Source: Mytilus californianus
Taxonomy: Eukaryota > Mollusca > Bivalvia > Mytilida > Mytilidae
Direction: 5' to 3'
Length of the DNA stretch: 64,000 bases
Assembly (NCBI RefSeq): GCF_021869535.1
Contig: NW_026262593.1
Span: forward strand, 61,774,318-61,838,317
Part shown: positions 11,495 through 22,130 of the stretch, in pieces
How the letters are laid out: each line of letters starts with the position of its first letter
How positions within the stretch are numbered: position 1 is the first letter of the stretch
Notes under the pieces: model-generated
Databases searched by the model: none
What the model was told of the DNA's origin: nothing
The model's input: only the letters and a program-made list of their open reading frames with translations
Made by a program: the position numbers and the translations under genes

Positions 11495-11640
11495 AAACAG
11501 TGGTGGATCCAGGGGTTGGAACCCTCCCCCCCTTTTTTTGACAATCAATGCTTTTGAATTGGGACATATGGTTGGAACCCCCCCCCCTTTATCCTGGGTT
11601 GGAACACCCCCTGTTAAAAATCGCTGGATCCACTCCTGCA
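11495..11640. repeat. Inverted repeat with C tracts
   Basis: GTGGATCCAGGGGTTGGAAC on the left is matched by the complement of a TCGCTGGATCCACTCC end on the right. Between them lie two GGTTGGAAC + poly-C + poly-T blocks. The structure resembles a small TIR element with internal duplication. A related GTGGCAGATCCAG stretch is at 59262. Confidence 0.5.
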
Positions 11641-12024
11641 AAATGTACATGTATGTGCACACACGGTTAATAACAGGCAATAAAGAGACAGATAAGATAT
11701 CCAGAGAGCATTCAAAAAACAATAAAAGCAGACAATACCATCATGACCATTGGATTTTAATTTCAAGTGGTTTTCTAGAAAATTTTCGCTGTACTTTGAA
11801 ATTCAGAATGAAAAATATCTTTTGTGATATGAATATATAATATAATGAGGAAATTATGTATGGTCATGAGGGTGTTTAAATTTCAGTTTTTAAATTGAAG
11901 ATACAAAATGTACATATGTAAATTGAAATTTGCAATTACAAAATGTACATCAAAAAAGTTTCATTGTGGGTAATTTTGAATGATGCAAATCATGTTTGAT
12001 TCAAATAGGAAAGGAGAAAGAGGA

Positions 12025-12235
12025 ATAGTGTAAAGTGTATTGAAAATAGTGTATGATGTATGGTGTACGTGTATGGTGAAATGGAGCATGGTGTATGGGT
12101 AATAGTGTATGGGGAAAAGTTAACGGTGTATAAGTATATGGTGTTATAGTATATGTTTTACAGTGTATGGGAATTGTCTTAGTATGGTGTATATTTCATG
12201 GTGTATGGTATAATACTCCATACACGGACTGTAGT
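12025..12235 (+). repeat. Degenerate GTGTATGGT minisatellite
   Basis: About 210 bp in which GTGTATGG, or one-base variants of it, recur with irregular spacing of 10-25 bp. The tract ends about 30 bp from the donor side of the gene 1 exon at 12265-12876, just inside the intron. It has no open frame of interest. Confidence 0.65.
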
Positions 12236-12264
12236 AAAAGAGTATGTTCAACTTTAACCCTTAC

Positions 12265-12876
12265 CTGCTGTAGGTGTGGCAGGTGGTGCACATGGAATTT
12301 CAATCCCACAATCCTTCACTGTCCCTGAGTGTTTGTCAGAAAGATATATTTTAGTCACTTTGTTAGCACTATCAGACTGATTTTGATTTTTAATCGCTGA
12401 CCCTCCCATATGCATTGGGAGTTTCTGTGTTGACGGTGAGAAGTAGTTGTTAGTCCTTCTTACAATTTCAGTCTGTGTAATTGATTTCACAAGTGAACTA
12501 TTTGTCACCAGAGGTAAAACCACAGCTTCTTTTGGAACATCCACAATTTCTTTTTGAACGAGAGATTTTGATGTTGACGCAGTATAAACTCTTTCGCTAT
12601 ACCTTCTCGGCACTTCAGATTTAGTATCTCTCCTATCTGGCTTATTGTTATGAATAGTTACAGGTTTACATAAAGATATTTGCATAGCACCAAGACTTAA
12701 TCCATTACCAATAGACGGATCTCTTACATCATTATGTTGTGGTTTTAATTTAATATCTGGTTTACTAGATGGCGTCTTTGTACCATTACTTGTTGGTGGT
12801 TGATAGAGTCGATCTACAACATTTTGACCTTTACTTCTTCCAATTGCTGATCTTGATCTTTTTCTGCTTCTTCTTC
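12265..12876 (-). CDS. Gene 1, exon 2 (large, Ser/Lys-rich)
   Basis: 612-nt exon. The acceptor is ATTCTACAG and the donor is GCAG/GTAAGG. It begins with GA, which joins the single G left by the exon at 16670-17177 to make a Gly codon, giving ISKK-G-RRSRKRSRSAIG across the junction. It is open for about 203 codons with no stop. Its composition is S, N, K, P, T and V with no hydrophobic core. Visible features are an RS/RK-basic cluster at the start and a GIEIPCAPPATPTAG end. It looks like an intrinsically disordered linker region and I recognise no domain. It leaves one base in phase 1, which the next visible exon does not match. Confidence 0.8.
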
Positions 12877-14859
12877 CTGTAGAATATTAAATTTTTTTTT
12901 TCTCGATTATTTTATGAATTTAGAAACTATTGCATTGTTTTAATTAATGCAAAGAATGTGAATATATCGATCAAGTTCACACTAATTAATACTTGGATTG
13001 TTAATTTCTGTAGTTTTTTTCCTTCATAAAATTTTGAATTGGCATTAATAAGGCCAAGGTTTTTCAATTTGTTGGTTTACATATCCCCCCCCCCCCCCCG
13101 ACATAATTTTTTATTGATTTTCAGAGAAAAAAAACTTGAAATTTCATACTTTTTTTATTCGTGCCTATCTACCAAGTTCATTTACCTTGATATATGAATA
13201 AAAATATCTGCGTAGTAGTAATTACCTCAAATTATGAGCATTCTCATACCAATTTTAAACATAAACAGAACTGATAATACATCGTTCATTGCGTTAAATA
13301 AAAATCTCAAAATAATCTATTTCGTTTGTGTTCTTAAAAGTAGAATTAGAAAATTAGACAATCGAACAGATCTGGAAATGTTGTGTACACAAATAATTCT
13401 ACAGAAAGAAATCAATTGTAAATAACCCTTTACAATAAGACTGTTTTTCTTTTCTGTCATAATTCCGTAAGATATTCATTTTGTGATCCTCATATATGAA
13501 ATGGACCCGTCCAAATGGAAAAGACGTAAAAGTAAAAAGTAACAGAAGATCATGACCACAAACAATTTATGTATTTAATTTTTTCTTTATTGTGATATGA
13601 CTTTTTTTCATATATCCCATTTGAAAGTGCACATAATCCCAATTTTTACAAACTTATATGAAGATGACACGCATTGCATGTTTCAAACAAATGAGAACAT
13701 TTTTTTTGGCATTAAAATTTAAGTAATTCTATACATATCCATGTCTTGTGAAATATTTCTTTAACTATTTTTCCCCGAACAACCCGAAACTTTCACATAA
13801 AAAATCTGTAAACCAATAAATTAAAAACCCCTTGTCTATTAAGATATCACATTTTTTTTAGTCAGTAGTCAAACATTCGCAATGATAAATGCATGCATTA
13901 ATCTCTGAATTAACAGTATCTTAAAATTCATAAGCATGTATAATTTCCAGTAGAAAATGATTAAGATAGGGCCTGGACTAAGGAGTATGTCATACATGCA
14001 GACACGTACATTTTTTTGTCATCTTGAATGCTTTTTTTTAAATGTAGAATTTAGTGCTAATTGCTGACTCTTTAATAGAGTTTTGATTTAATCTATTTAC
14101 AACTTTTTTAGTCTTTGGAAGATCAACATATTGTATAAATACCGGTCATTTGTGAAGATTGTATGTTGCCCTCTAGATGTTTTTTGGCGAGGTATTTGTG
14201 TCTGTGGATTGCCCTCAAAGTAGGTTAAAAAACAAGGTTGCCATTTTGGCCACCACATATTAAATTTCAGTGACCAATTCATAATTTAAGTGACCAGGCA
14301 GTAATTTCAGGTCACCTAAGAAATTTGCTATAATGAAAGAGCATAACCTGAAGACTAGTCCTAGAGAGCATATTTTAGTATTTTTCAATAGACTTACATT
14401 TTGTACATGATCATGTATGGTGGTGGTTAATAAAACATTAGACCAGCTTATTTCTAATGGTTATTGTGTGTACTTGTGCAAAAAAAAAGGTGTTTCCTGT
14501 TGCATACCAAAATATTATAGGGTAGGTAGGTAGACTAGTGATTTTTTTAAACATTTTTTTTTTTGCCAGCGTGCATTGTGTTTTTTTGTGCAACACCACA
14601 GAATGGCATTCGGGAAAACTTCATCTTGACCCCTTTCTCCAGTTTGAGGTGTTTTTTCGTAATTAATCCCTTTTGTCTCATCTACAGCAGTTTAGACATC
14701 GATAGCCAACATATCTATCTCTGTTCCCTTGCCAAAATTGTGAGCAAATCATTTCAAGTGTCTTCATTTCTTAACATTTTATATTTTTTTAGCAAATTTA
14801 TTGTTGTTTCAATTAATGGCTGTCGTTACTCATAGTCCATGAAACGCTTGACACTTAAA
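12877..14859. other. Gene 1 intron, left part
   Basis: AT-rich intron with a C run at about 13086-13099 and several T runs. A 60-odd codon minus frame at 14097-14282 has no splice logic and looks like chance. I see nothing further. Confidence 0.4.
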
Positions 14860-15751
14860 AATTTCGTAAGGGTTCCTCGGAACCCAGTGTCTCGCCTACT
14901 TTTGCTGCTAGTCACAGGCTCAACAAAAAAGGGGGGAAACCTATTAAAAATTTTCTTATAGATACTATCTTTTGATTGTACGAAGCTTCTGTCCATGTTT
15001 GGTAAAAATCCAGAATGGTTCATGAATCTAATAAATGTTTTAAAAACTTTAACTACAGACTGTATGTAATGTTAACTGGAAGAAAAACTAAGTCCGTTTA
15101 TAAGCAATATACGGAAAAACAGGAAATATATTTTTACAAAATTTCCTTCTAGATACTAGCTCTTGATATAAACAAGCAAACTTCTGTCCAAGTTTGGTAC
15201 AAATCCAGGATAGTTTAAGAAAGTTATTAAAATTTTAACTTTAACCACAGAGTGAATGTTATGTTAACGGGCAGAAAAACTAAGTCCATTTATAAGTAAT
15301 ATACGGAAAAACAGGAAATATATTTTTACAAAATTTCCTTCTAACATGTCTAAATACTGGCTTTTGATCATAAACAAGCTTCTGTCCAAGTTTGGTACAA
15401 ATCCAGGATAGTTTAAGAAAGTTATTAAAATTTTAAAAACTTGAACCACAGAGTGAATGTAATGTTAACTGGCAGAAAAGCTAAGTCCATTTATAAGTAA
15501 AATATGAAAAAACAGGATTTTTTTTTTACAAAATTTACTTCTGGATACTATATCTTATGATCGATATAGCGCGCATAAACAAGCTTCTGTCGAAGTTGGG
15601 TAGAAATCCAGCATAGTTTTAGAAAGTTATTAAAATTTCAAAAACTTTAACCACAGATGAATATTTGTAGCTGACGCCGCTACAATGTACCAAAGGAATG
15701 TAGGATCGCTATGTTTCGCTTTTGCAAAAAAAGTCACAGGCTCAACAAAAA
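14860..15751 (-). mobile_element. Tandem-core element, copy 1
   Basis: It starts with TTCGTAAGGGTTCCTCGGAA, followed by CCCAGTGTCTCGCCTACTTT. It then has about four imperfect units of roughly 190 bp, each containing CAAGCTTCTGTCCAAGTTTG and CTAAGTCCATTTATAAGTAA. It ends with GGAATGTAGGATCGCTATGT. The same architecture occurs at 31903-32789 (opposite orientation) and 43048-43929. Microsatellite plus tandem core plus hairpin resembles the bivalve pearl/Helitron-associated elements. That assignment is inferred. Confidence 0.7.
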
Positions 15752-15973
15752 CCAACCCACTTGCAAGCTCATTGCTGATCCGGCAGTAGAAATGCATTTG
15801 AAAATTGGCTAACGGAATTGGCCCTGAACTGTTTCTTTAGGGTCGCCAGGTTCAAAAGGTTATGTTTGCCAAATGGCCACCAAGAGTGAAATTTAGGTCA
15901 CCTGTGGAGTTTTTAGGTCGCCCACGCGACTGTTGTAGTAGTCTAAATTGAGGATGGTTTTGACTACCCCTTT

Positions 15974-16424
15974 AGGCCAAACAAGAATATATGTCTGTTT
16001 ACGGTTACCCGACCGACCCTACTTTTGAGCGCCGACCCTAAGTCATTTTATTTCCGTCGTAAAGTCAAAAATTAACTGAACTCGTGTCATAAATGAAGTT
16101 TGTGTTGCCAAAAATATAAATCAATTGCCTGATACATCCCAATGTTCACAATTGTGAATATGACAGCTGTTATAAGGAAATTTGTGACTCGTGTGATGAA
16201 ATAAACACTTTGCCGCCATTTTTTCCCCAACCAATAACCAAGGGAAATAATCCAATCATTAAAATAATGGGAAAAATTGGCCAAGGATCAACTCGGACCA
16301 CAACAAGACGAAACGGCATGACTCAAAATCATGTCACAAAAAATAAAATGGAAATACCGACCTACCTAGCCTATTTTTTTAAAGTATGTAACCTTAAACA
16401 GACATATCTTTTTTTTTGGGGCCT
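15974..16424. mobile_element. TIR element of about 450 bp
   Basis: The left end AGGCCAAACAAGAATATATG TCTGTTT is mirrored by the right end AAACAGACATATC followed by a T run and GGGGCCT. GGTTAC/GTAACC pairs lie just inside. The interior has no convincing gene. A minus frame at 16087-16284 is hydrophobic but lies entirely in the element. It sits in the first intron of gene 1. Confidence 0.55.
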
Positions 16425-16669
16425 TAGTTCTTATATATTTTTGTACCTAACAATAGAAGAATTTCAATTTCATGCATTTTCCGTAAATTTCCTATGTCAC
16501 AATGCTTAGGAAAGTGCACGAATTCAAAAGTTGTCTATTTCCCATAAGCAGTTTTATTACATCACAGTAAGAAGTGATTGTTCGATGAAGTTGTTTATGA
16601 TGATTGACCTCGGGTCAACCGGTGTAACGCATTCATAAAATATAACTCCAGAGTGGTGAAGTAAATTAC

Positions 16670-17177
16670 CTTTTTTGCTTATATGGGTTTTAGACTCCTT
16701 GGATCCTGAGGAGTTATTATCTTTCACTTTATATTTACTGCCTTTAAGCTTCATACTATCCGGTAAACTTTCTGAATCTTCTACAATCTGATTTTCATTT
16801 TTTGAACTCCCAGCTGACCTGTTAGTGTTATATATTGGTCTTGCATTAGCAGTTGATGTCAATAAGGTGTTGTATGATGGCGAGGCAATATTTCTAAAAG
16901 GGGACAATCTTGAAGCAGTTGATGGAGATTCTCTTAATCCATCTTGACCTGAATCAGTGATTTTATGAAGAACAGAGGAATTAAATGTAATGCTTGTTAT
17001 TGAATCTGCACCTCGGAGAATATCACCAAGTGTTGGTGTGTTGTAATTTGCTTTATATTGTTTTAATGGAATATCGTAAGTATTTGTATTTCCATCATCG
17101 CGATTAAATGGACCCATCGAGTCCCTTGGTGCATGATTGAGCTTTAAGACAGCGGGAACTGATGACAAGGCAGACAT
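16670..17177 (-). CDS. Gene 1, first coding exon
   Basis: ATG at 17175-17177 opens 169 codons plus one base, ending at donor AAAAAAG/GTAATT. The product begins MSALSSVPAVLKLNHAPRDS. It is rich in Ser, Asn and Thr with scattered Arg and Lys, and has no signal peptide or membrane segment. A TYDIPLKQY...TPTLGDIL stretch near residues 33-55 is the most motif-like part. Over 500 uninterrupted bases in AT-rich DNA and the exact phase match to the next exon support it. With the later exons the protein would be about 500 residues. No family is recognised. Confidence 0.8.
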
Positions 17178-17395
17178 TATAGCTTATAGCATCTCTTTTT
17201 TCCAACAACATGTTCTTAACTTCATGCGAAAGAACGCTAATAATAGTTGGTCTTTTTTGTATGGTTTCTTAGCATTGATGGATATAGACGCCCTAGGTAA
17301 AATGATGTCAGAAGTTCTTCAAGCGTGCAAAGTAGTTATTGTCCTTTCTGCGGCAGCCATTACGCTTCCTTTACCGCCATAGCAACACCAAAATT
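17178..17395 (-). promoter_or_regulatory. Probable 5' UTR/promoter of gene 1
   Basis: Immediately upstream of the gene 1 ATG. On the minus strand it carries ATGGCGG and ATGGCTGCCG motifs near 17355-17385, resembling YY1-type sites often found near transcription starts. It is less AT-rich than the flanks. No TATA box is evident. An overlapping plus-strand frame at 17137-17382 is regarded as chance. Confidence 0.35.
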
Positions 17396-17814
17396 TATCT
17401 AATGACCGATTTACTAAAACATTTCTTTATTTTTAAGAGAGAAAAAAATTATATTTTATAATTATAAATATGTTTTTTTTAAATAAATATATATCCGAAA
17501 CATTGCATAACTTCCCTCCCAACAAAAGTGTTTGAAATTTTCTAAAATTAAATCTTTTACGTCCGTTTGTTCTTCAAATTAAAATCTATTTTTGGTTCTT
17601 GGTATATAATAAATATATAAATGTTTATTGAGAATGTTCTTGTTTAGAAACTTAAGATATATTTAAAAACACAAGAATAAGTTTTGAACAATACAGGTCT
17701 ACAACTCAACTAAATAGAGGAATACACTGAACCGGAATAGCCTGAACAAATATGGGAAACGTATAAGGAAAATACAAATACATTTACATTTTATAATTTA
17801 AAAGTTAAGGAATG

Positions 17815-18132
17815 TTATATAATCTTCCTCAGGCATAGCTTTGATCCCATGCCAGGGATGGCTTTACTTTTCAGTAACCCTTTTTGATTTATAAGCTCTT
17901 CAGCGTTTGTATTGGGTTTTGGAATTTTACATATTTTGGCCTCGGGCATCGCTGAAGAGACTACACTGTCGAAATGTGCATCTTGTGTAGTAAAATTGGT
18001 ACCATTAATATTTGTGTCGCTAAAACCCCACAGTAAATTAAATAGACCTATATTAGATACATTGCAGGAAAATACTAAATTGATTTTTACAGGCATTAGA
18101 ACTAAGAAAAGCCATAGGATCTTACACAAAGC
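17815..18132 (-). CDS. Possible orphan terminal exon
   Basis: On the minus strand an acceptor CATTTACAG is followed by a 105-codon frame to TAA. It opens ALCKILWLFLVLMPVKINLV, hydrophobic like a signal or membrane segment. It then has two N-glycosylation-like sites (NGT, NFT) and a Lys/Asn-rich tail ending LCLRKII. There is no ATG at the front, so it would have to be an internal or last exon, and I find no partner exon. It could equally be a relic of a transposable element. Confidence 0.3.
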   Translation of the reverse strand, partial: ALCKILWLFLVLMPVKINLVFSCNVSNIGLFNLLWGFSDTNINGTNFTTQDAHFDSVVSSAMPEAKICKIPKPNTNAEELINQKGLLKSKAIPGMGSKLCLRKII

Positions 18133-18593
18133 CTGTAAATGTATTGTTTTTTTTTATATATTATATTGTGTTTCATAGATTGTTTATTATCATGTATTTT
18201 TTAGAGAAAATGTAATGAATGAAATTTCTAAACTTTTTAAAATTTCATTTTGTATGAGTGTATTTAAAATTCGTAGTTTGTCAGTTTCTAAATTCGAAAT
18301 TATGTTGAATTGTTGTACAATATATTGTATTTCAATTTCATTTGTCTAAATATAAACATCTTTTGTATATCTGTACTCATCATTATATGAAATAAAAATA
18401 AGTTTACATGATTTTTTGTCATAATCAAGTTCCATCATTGCATATGCAGAGGATATATAGTTTCACTTTGTTCGCCCGTCTGTCTATTCACATTTCAAGT
18501 TACAACTGTCCAGTTCTATGTCATACCTAAAGAATGTAATGAACATTCGCACAGCTTTGGATATATACAGATTTTACTATTACAAGAATGTGA

Positions 18594-18820
18594 TACGATA
18601 TTTCTTCACTAGAGACAGTTAAATTTTCAAAATTTGAAACGAGAGGCTCGCTGAGCGTTTCAAATATTTAAAATTTAACTGTCGCGAGTAGAGAAATATC
18701 ATGCGTATTGCACGAGATTTGGTGGTAGACTTTGTTTCTCTTATGATTTCTAGACGATGTGCAGACAAAGTTAATCATCTGCAAAAAGATGTGCTCTTTC
18801 TATGAAACGTAATCAGGAAT
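18594..18820. mobile_element. Foldback element, second copy
   Basis: ATACGATATTTCTTCACT and its partner AGTAGAGAAATATCAT enclose AGACAGTTAAATTTT / AAAATTTAACTGTC and an inner TTTGAAACG...CGTTTCAAA hairpin. The tail resembles that of 4980-5250. It ends directly against the LTR at 18822. Confidence 0.6.
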
Positions 18821-18821
18821 G

Positions 18822-18972
18822 TGTAATATCTTCGATTATTCTGGGAACGTACCGCACAAACCTTCGGGGCATTAACTTATTACGTTACGTCGCTACGGCG
18901 CTATCAATTGTATATTTGTTAGTCATAATTAGAATACCATCTGAATAATCAAGTCTTGCTCGGATCTTTCAG
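18822..18972 (+). repeat. LTR copy 1 of a Gypsy-like element
   Basis: It starts TGTAATATCTTCGATTATTC and runs to CTTTCAG, directly before a primer-site-like TGGCGACGAGG. A second copy of the first about 125 bp begins at 20696 and is also followed by TGGCGACGAGG. The two copies differ at roughly one base in ten, so they are old. Confidence 0.7.
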
Positions 18973-19042
18973 TGGCGACGAGGATTAAAACAAAGAAATT
19001 AGCAGAGATTAGCAGTGTAAACAAAGAAAAAAAGTTAATAAA

Positions 19043-19399
19043 TTGGATAAATTTGACGAAGAAGCTGGACAAATGGAAGACATTTATTTACAGATGAAGG
19101 ACATGGAATTAACAAATAACAGCATACGTTCAGCAAATAAGAGCAACAGGTATCACAACAGCGCACAGGAATTTGAACATGACAGATTTCAACAAGGTTA
19201 TAGAAATGCTAGAAATATGACAACAAATGTTGATTGTAGTTATTGTGGATTTGATCATGGTGAGGAGAGAAGAAGTCCAGCATATGGTAAACAATGTAGA
19301 AAATGTGGACACTATAATCATTTTTCTTCAGTATGCAGAACAGAAAAGAGAAACGAGGTAGAATACGATAATCAGCAACAAAACAGATGTCAACTATAG
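19043..19399 (+). pseudogene. Gag fragment with CCHC zinc knuckle
   Basis: 118-codon frame. After an acidic start comes CSYCGFDHGEERRSPAYGKQ, then CRKCGHYNHFSSVC. The second motif is C-X2-C-X4-H-X4-C, the nucleocapsid zinc knuckle of retrotransposon Gag proteins, with a preceding C-X2-C and H that form a partial first finger. The N-terminal gag region present in the copy after 20827 is absent here, so the frame starts in mid-gag. It ends at a stop shortly before the protease-like frame. Confidence 0.7.
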
Positions 19400-19412
19400 A
19401 AACAGAAGAAAT

Positions 19413-19703
19413 GTGAAGAAAGCAACAGAAGATAGAAATGAAACCGATTCAAATACAGACAAATCAGACTATGAAGAAGATGAAGATTATTTTGGAGAAA
19501 CTACCAAGCACCTAATGAAAATTCGCAAAGTGAAGACCATACATGGAACAAAAGATATTGAAAAAACGGCAACAGTGAGAATTGATGATGTGAATGTGAA
19601 GGTGGAAGTTGAACCTGAGAGTGGAGCAGATGTGAATGTGATGGATGAGAATCAATTTTTAAAAGTTTCAGAAGAAACCACATGGAAATCCAGTGTTAGA
19701 TAG
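19413..19703 (+). pseudogene. Retroviral-type aspartic protease remnant
   Basis: Acidic linker, then a region reading VKVEVEPESGADVNVMDENQ. In the Gypsy protease family the catalytic motif is D-S/T-G-A. Here the Asp is Glu (ESGA), which would be expected to abolish activity. The fold is otherwise recognisable from the hydrophobic residue plus DSGA-like plus VNVM pattern. The frame stops after 96 codons, and the following pol sequence is disrupted. Confidence 0.6.
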
Positions 19704-20695
19704 TAGCACAATCAAGTTAAGTACACTGCAAAATTCACTACCAATAAAGTGAGAATTTACGACTGTCATAAGAAATGAGACATGTGGTACAAAGACAAAA
19801 TTTCATGTTGTTAAGGGAGAAATTAATTCTCCACCATTGATAAGCATGCCAACCCTTATTGAGCTGGGAATGTAACAGATCAGAGCTGATGGTTCTTTTA
19901 CAAAACCTAATCATTTGAGGATACCAGACAAACATAAAGATGTAATGATATTTACAGAACAGGACAGAGGAAATCAAACTCATCTACCAAACAGAACAAA
20001 AAGAAAATCTACAAGAGAATGACAGTTCAACACCTATAGAGAAGATTTTTATGGGTAACCGTTCAACGTCACACCCAGATACAAAATTAGAGTATATACC
20101 GAGAACGACTGACAAGGATGAAAACTTATATGATGATACAAATGAAAGAGATAGACGATACAAGGAGAACATTAACAAGTATTCTGAGAACAGAAACAAG
20201 CCGATAAAAAAAATGGTCCACCCACAAGACAGGCGCTGGGCGGGGCGGAGGACAAAAGTAATGGGCCCCCGCAAGACATGCGCGGGAGGGGATGGATAAA
20301 GAGATTTTGGAAAACCATTGAAAATATAAATATCATGACAATCAACTGATGGGGGTTCAGGGAAATAAAAGAAATCAGGAAAATCAAGCAGAGGAACCAG
20401 ATGATAACCCAAAAAGATACCGTCGAGATCCTCAACATGTCAAAGATTATATTATGTGATTAGTGAGAATTTGAACATTGTTCTATTTACAAAAAAAAAA
20501 GAATACGTGAACATTTCAGAGACTGTGATAATTTAATTCATTTATACAAATTGAGAATGTGAACGTTATCTTTATCACAAAAACATAAGTGAACATTATA
20601 GATACTGTGACAATTAAATTCTTGTATACAAACTTTATTTTACACATTTTAATATACATTTATATAGTTATTTCCAATTCAAAGTAAAGGAGGAA

Positions 20696-20826
20696 TGTAA
20701 TATCTTAGATTATTCTGGGAACGTATCACACAAACATTCGGGACATTAACTTATCACGTTACGTCGCTATGGCGCTACCAATTGTATATTTGTAAGTCAT
20801 TATTAAAATACCATCTGAATATGGCG
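20696..20826 (+). repeat. LTR copy 2
   Basis: It starts TGTAATATCTTAGATTATTC, preceded by a purine tract, and matches copy 1 as far as ATACCATCTGAAT. The last roughly 25 bp of copy 1 are missing, after which ATGGCGACGAGG follows. It therefore serves both as the 3' LTR of the upstream element and as the 5' LTR of the gag sequence downstream. Confidence 0.65.
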
Positions 20827-21510
20827 ACGAGGAAAGGGGGGGGGGGGGGGGGTGGCAGGAGAGTATAGAGAGGGAATTTCGATATTTTATGATAACTGAA
20901 CTTGAAGATGAAAAGGATGCACTAATCATTTCAAGATTGGAAAGAAGCTTTAGAAATGAAGAAGGAGAAGATGAGTATAAAATAACAAAGAACAAATTTA
21001 ATAAGCATTACTTGCCAAAGAGGAACAAACATCATGCCAGGTATTTATTCTTAAAAATGAAGCCATTAAAAGATGAGAATACATGTACAGTGACATTTGT
21101 AATAAGACTCAGAGAAAAAACACATGAATATGAATCTGAAGATACATGTGAGGAAAGAATACTGGAACATTGTATCCACACTATACAATCAGGAACTGAT
21201 AAAGAGGACAATAAGCAAAAGGTTGGACGCTGGATAAATTTGAAGAAGAAGCTGGACAAATGGAAGACATTTATTTACAGATGAAGGACACGGAATTAGG
21301 AAATCACAGCATACGTTCAGCAAATAAGAGCAACAGGTATTACAACAGGCACAGGAATTTGACAAGGTTATAGAAATGATAGAAATATGACAACAAATGC
21401 TGATTGTAGTTATTGTGGATTTGATGATGGTGAGCAGAGAAGATGTCCAGCATATAGTAAACAATGTAGAAAATGTGGACACTATAATCATTTTTCTTCA
21501 GAAATTCAGA
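20827..21510 (+). pseudogene. Second gag copy, truncated
   Basis: After a 17-18 bp G run comes a frame opening MITELEDEKDALIISRLERS and continuing through a capsid-like region (FNKHYLPKRNKHHARYLFLK, then FVIRLREKTHEYE) at 20889-21284. This is the retrotransposon gag part missing from the first copy. A shifted frame then holds the zinc-knuckle region again. Homology to the first copy stops abruptly at about 21503. Confidence 0.65.
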
Positions 21511-21690
21511 TTCTGCTGGAATGTAGTAGGAAGTATAGTCTCCTAGACTGAGAATGTATTCCATTAGGATAGATTTATCACACTTGGGTTCAGTCAGTGT
21601 GATTATGCTTGAAACAATTATCTTCTGTATTAAGTCTATTTCTCTGCCTTTCTGTTGATAATGATTACTGAGCATTTGGGTCAATGTCGC
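21510..21690 (-). CDS. Weak open frame, possible exon
   Basis: The minus-strand frame contains MTQMLSNHYQQKGREIDLIQ and later SILMEYILSLGDYTSYYIPA. Its composition is protein-like and the sequence starts exactly where the antisense gag homology ends. I see no convincing splice sites and no family. It may be part of an insertion that truncated the gag copy. Confidence 0.25.
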
Positions 21691-21953
21691 TATTGCGCCT
21701 CAAAATGAGGAACTCAAAAATTGTGTGTAAACAAAAAATCTCTGCGTCGTGATATTTGACACGTTTCTATGATAAACAAGTGACTGAGTTTAACCATTTG
21801 TGTTGATTTAGAAAGTAGGGGAACATAGAATAAATGTGTAACAACTATGGAGCTATTAAATGTGTTCAAAGTATTAAATTTTCAAAGAACTTATTGTGTT
21901 AAAAAAGGAATTTTTTACCACGAGGAGCCGCATCAAGAAAGGATTTTCGGGGT

Positions 21954-22130
21954 TTGCTAATTTACGGAAAAAGTAATCTCACTTCGTACCCCGAAAATTT
22001 AACCACATATGTGAAAATGTCTAAGATTCGAAACGAGCCATCATACATATCCAAGTTAATGATATGGACTGAGCAGCAGAAGAAAACGTTACCATTACCG
22101 CCTATGGAGAAACAATTGCGAACATTGGCC
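21954..22130 (+). CDS. Weak plus-strand frame before a SINE
   Basis: An in-frame ATG at about 22017 gives MSKIRNEPSYISKLMIWTEQ, then QKKTLPLPPMEKQLRTL, before the frame runs into the SINE. The preceding 120 bp are richer in CpG than the surroundings. No donor site is clear. It could be a first exon or a chance frame. Confidence 0.25.

Larger units (their letters stand above)
18973..20695 (+). mobile_element. Internal part of a deleted LTR retrotransposon
   Basis: Between the two LTRs lie a truncated gag with a zinc knuckle (19043-19399) and a protease-like frame (19413-19703). A stretch with short broken frames follows (to about 20450), then a 3' region ending in the purine-rich AAAGTAAAGGAGGA just before the LTR at 20696. 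No reverse transcriptase or integrase motif is seen, so most of pol is missing. It looks like a non-functional, internally deleted Ty3/Gypsy-type element. Confidence 0.65.

Noticed and set aside
16087-16284. Hydrophobic minus-strand frame that could be a membrane protein.
   Set aside because: It lies fully within the 450-bp TIR element, and its hydrophobicity follows from AT-rich codons.
17137-17382. Plus-strand 81-codon frame over the gene 1 start.
   Set aside because: It overlaps the first exon and promoter of gene 1 on the other strand. It has no splice sites or motif.
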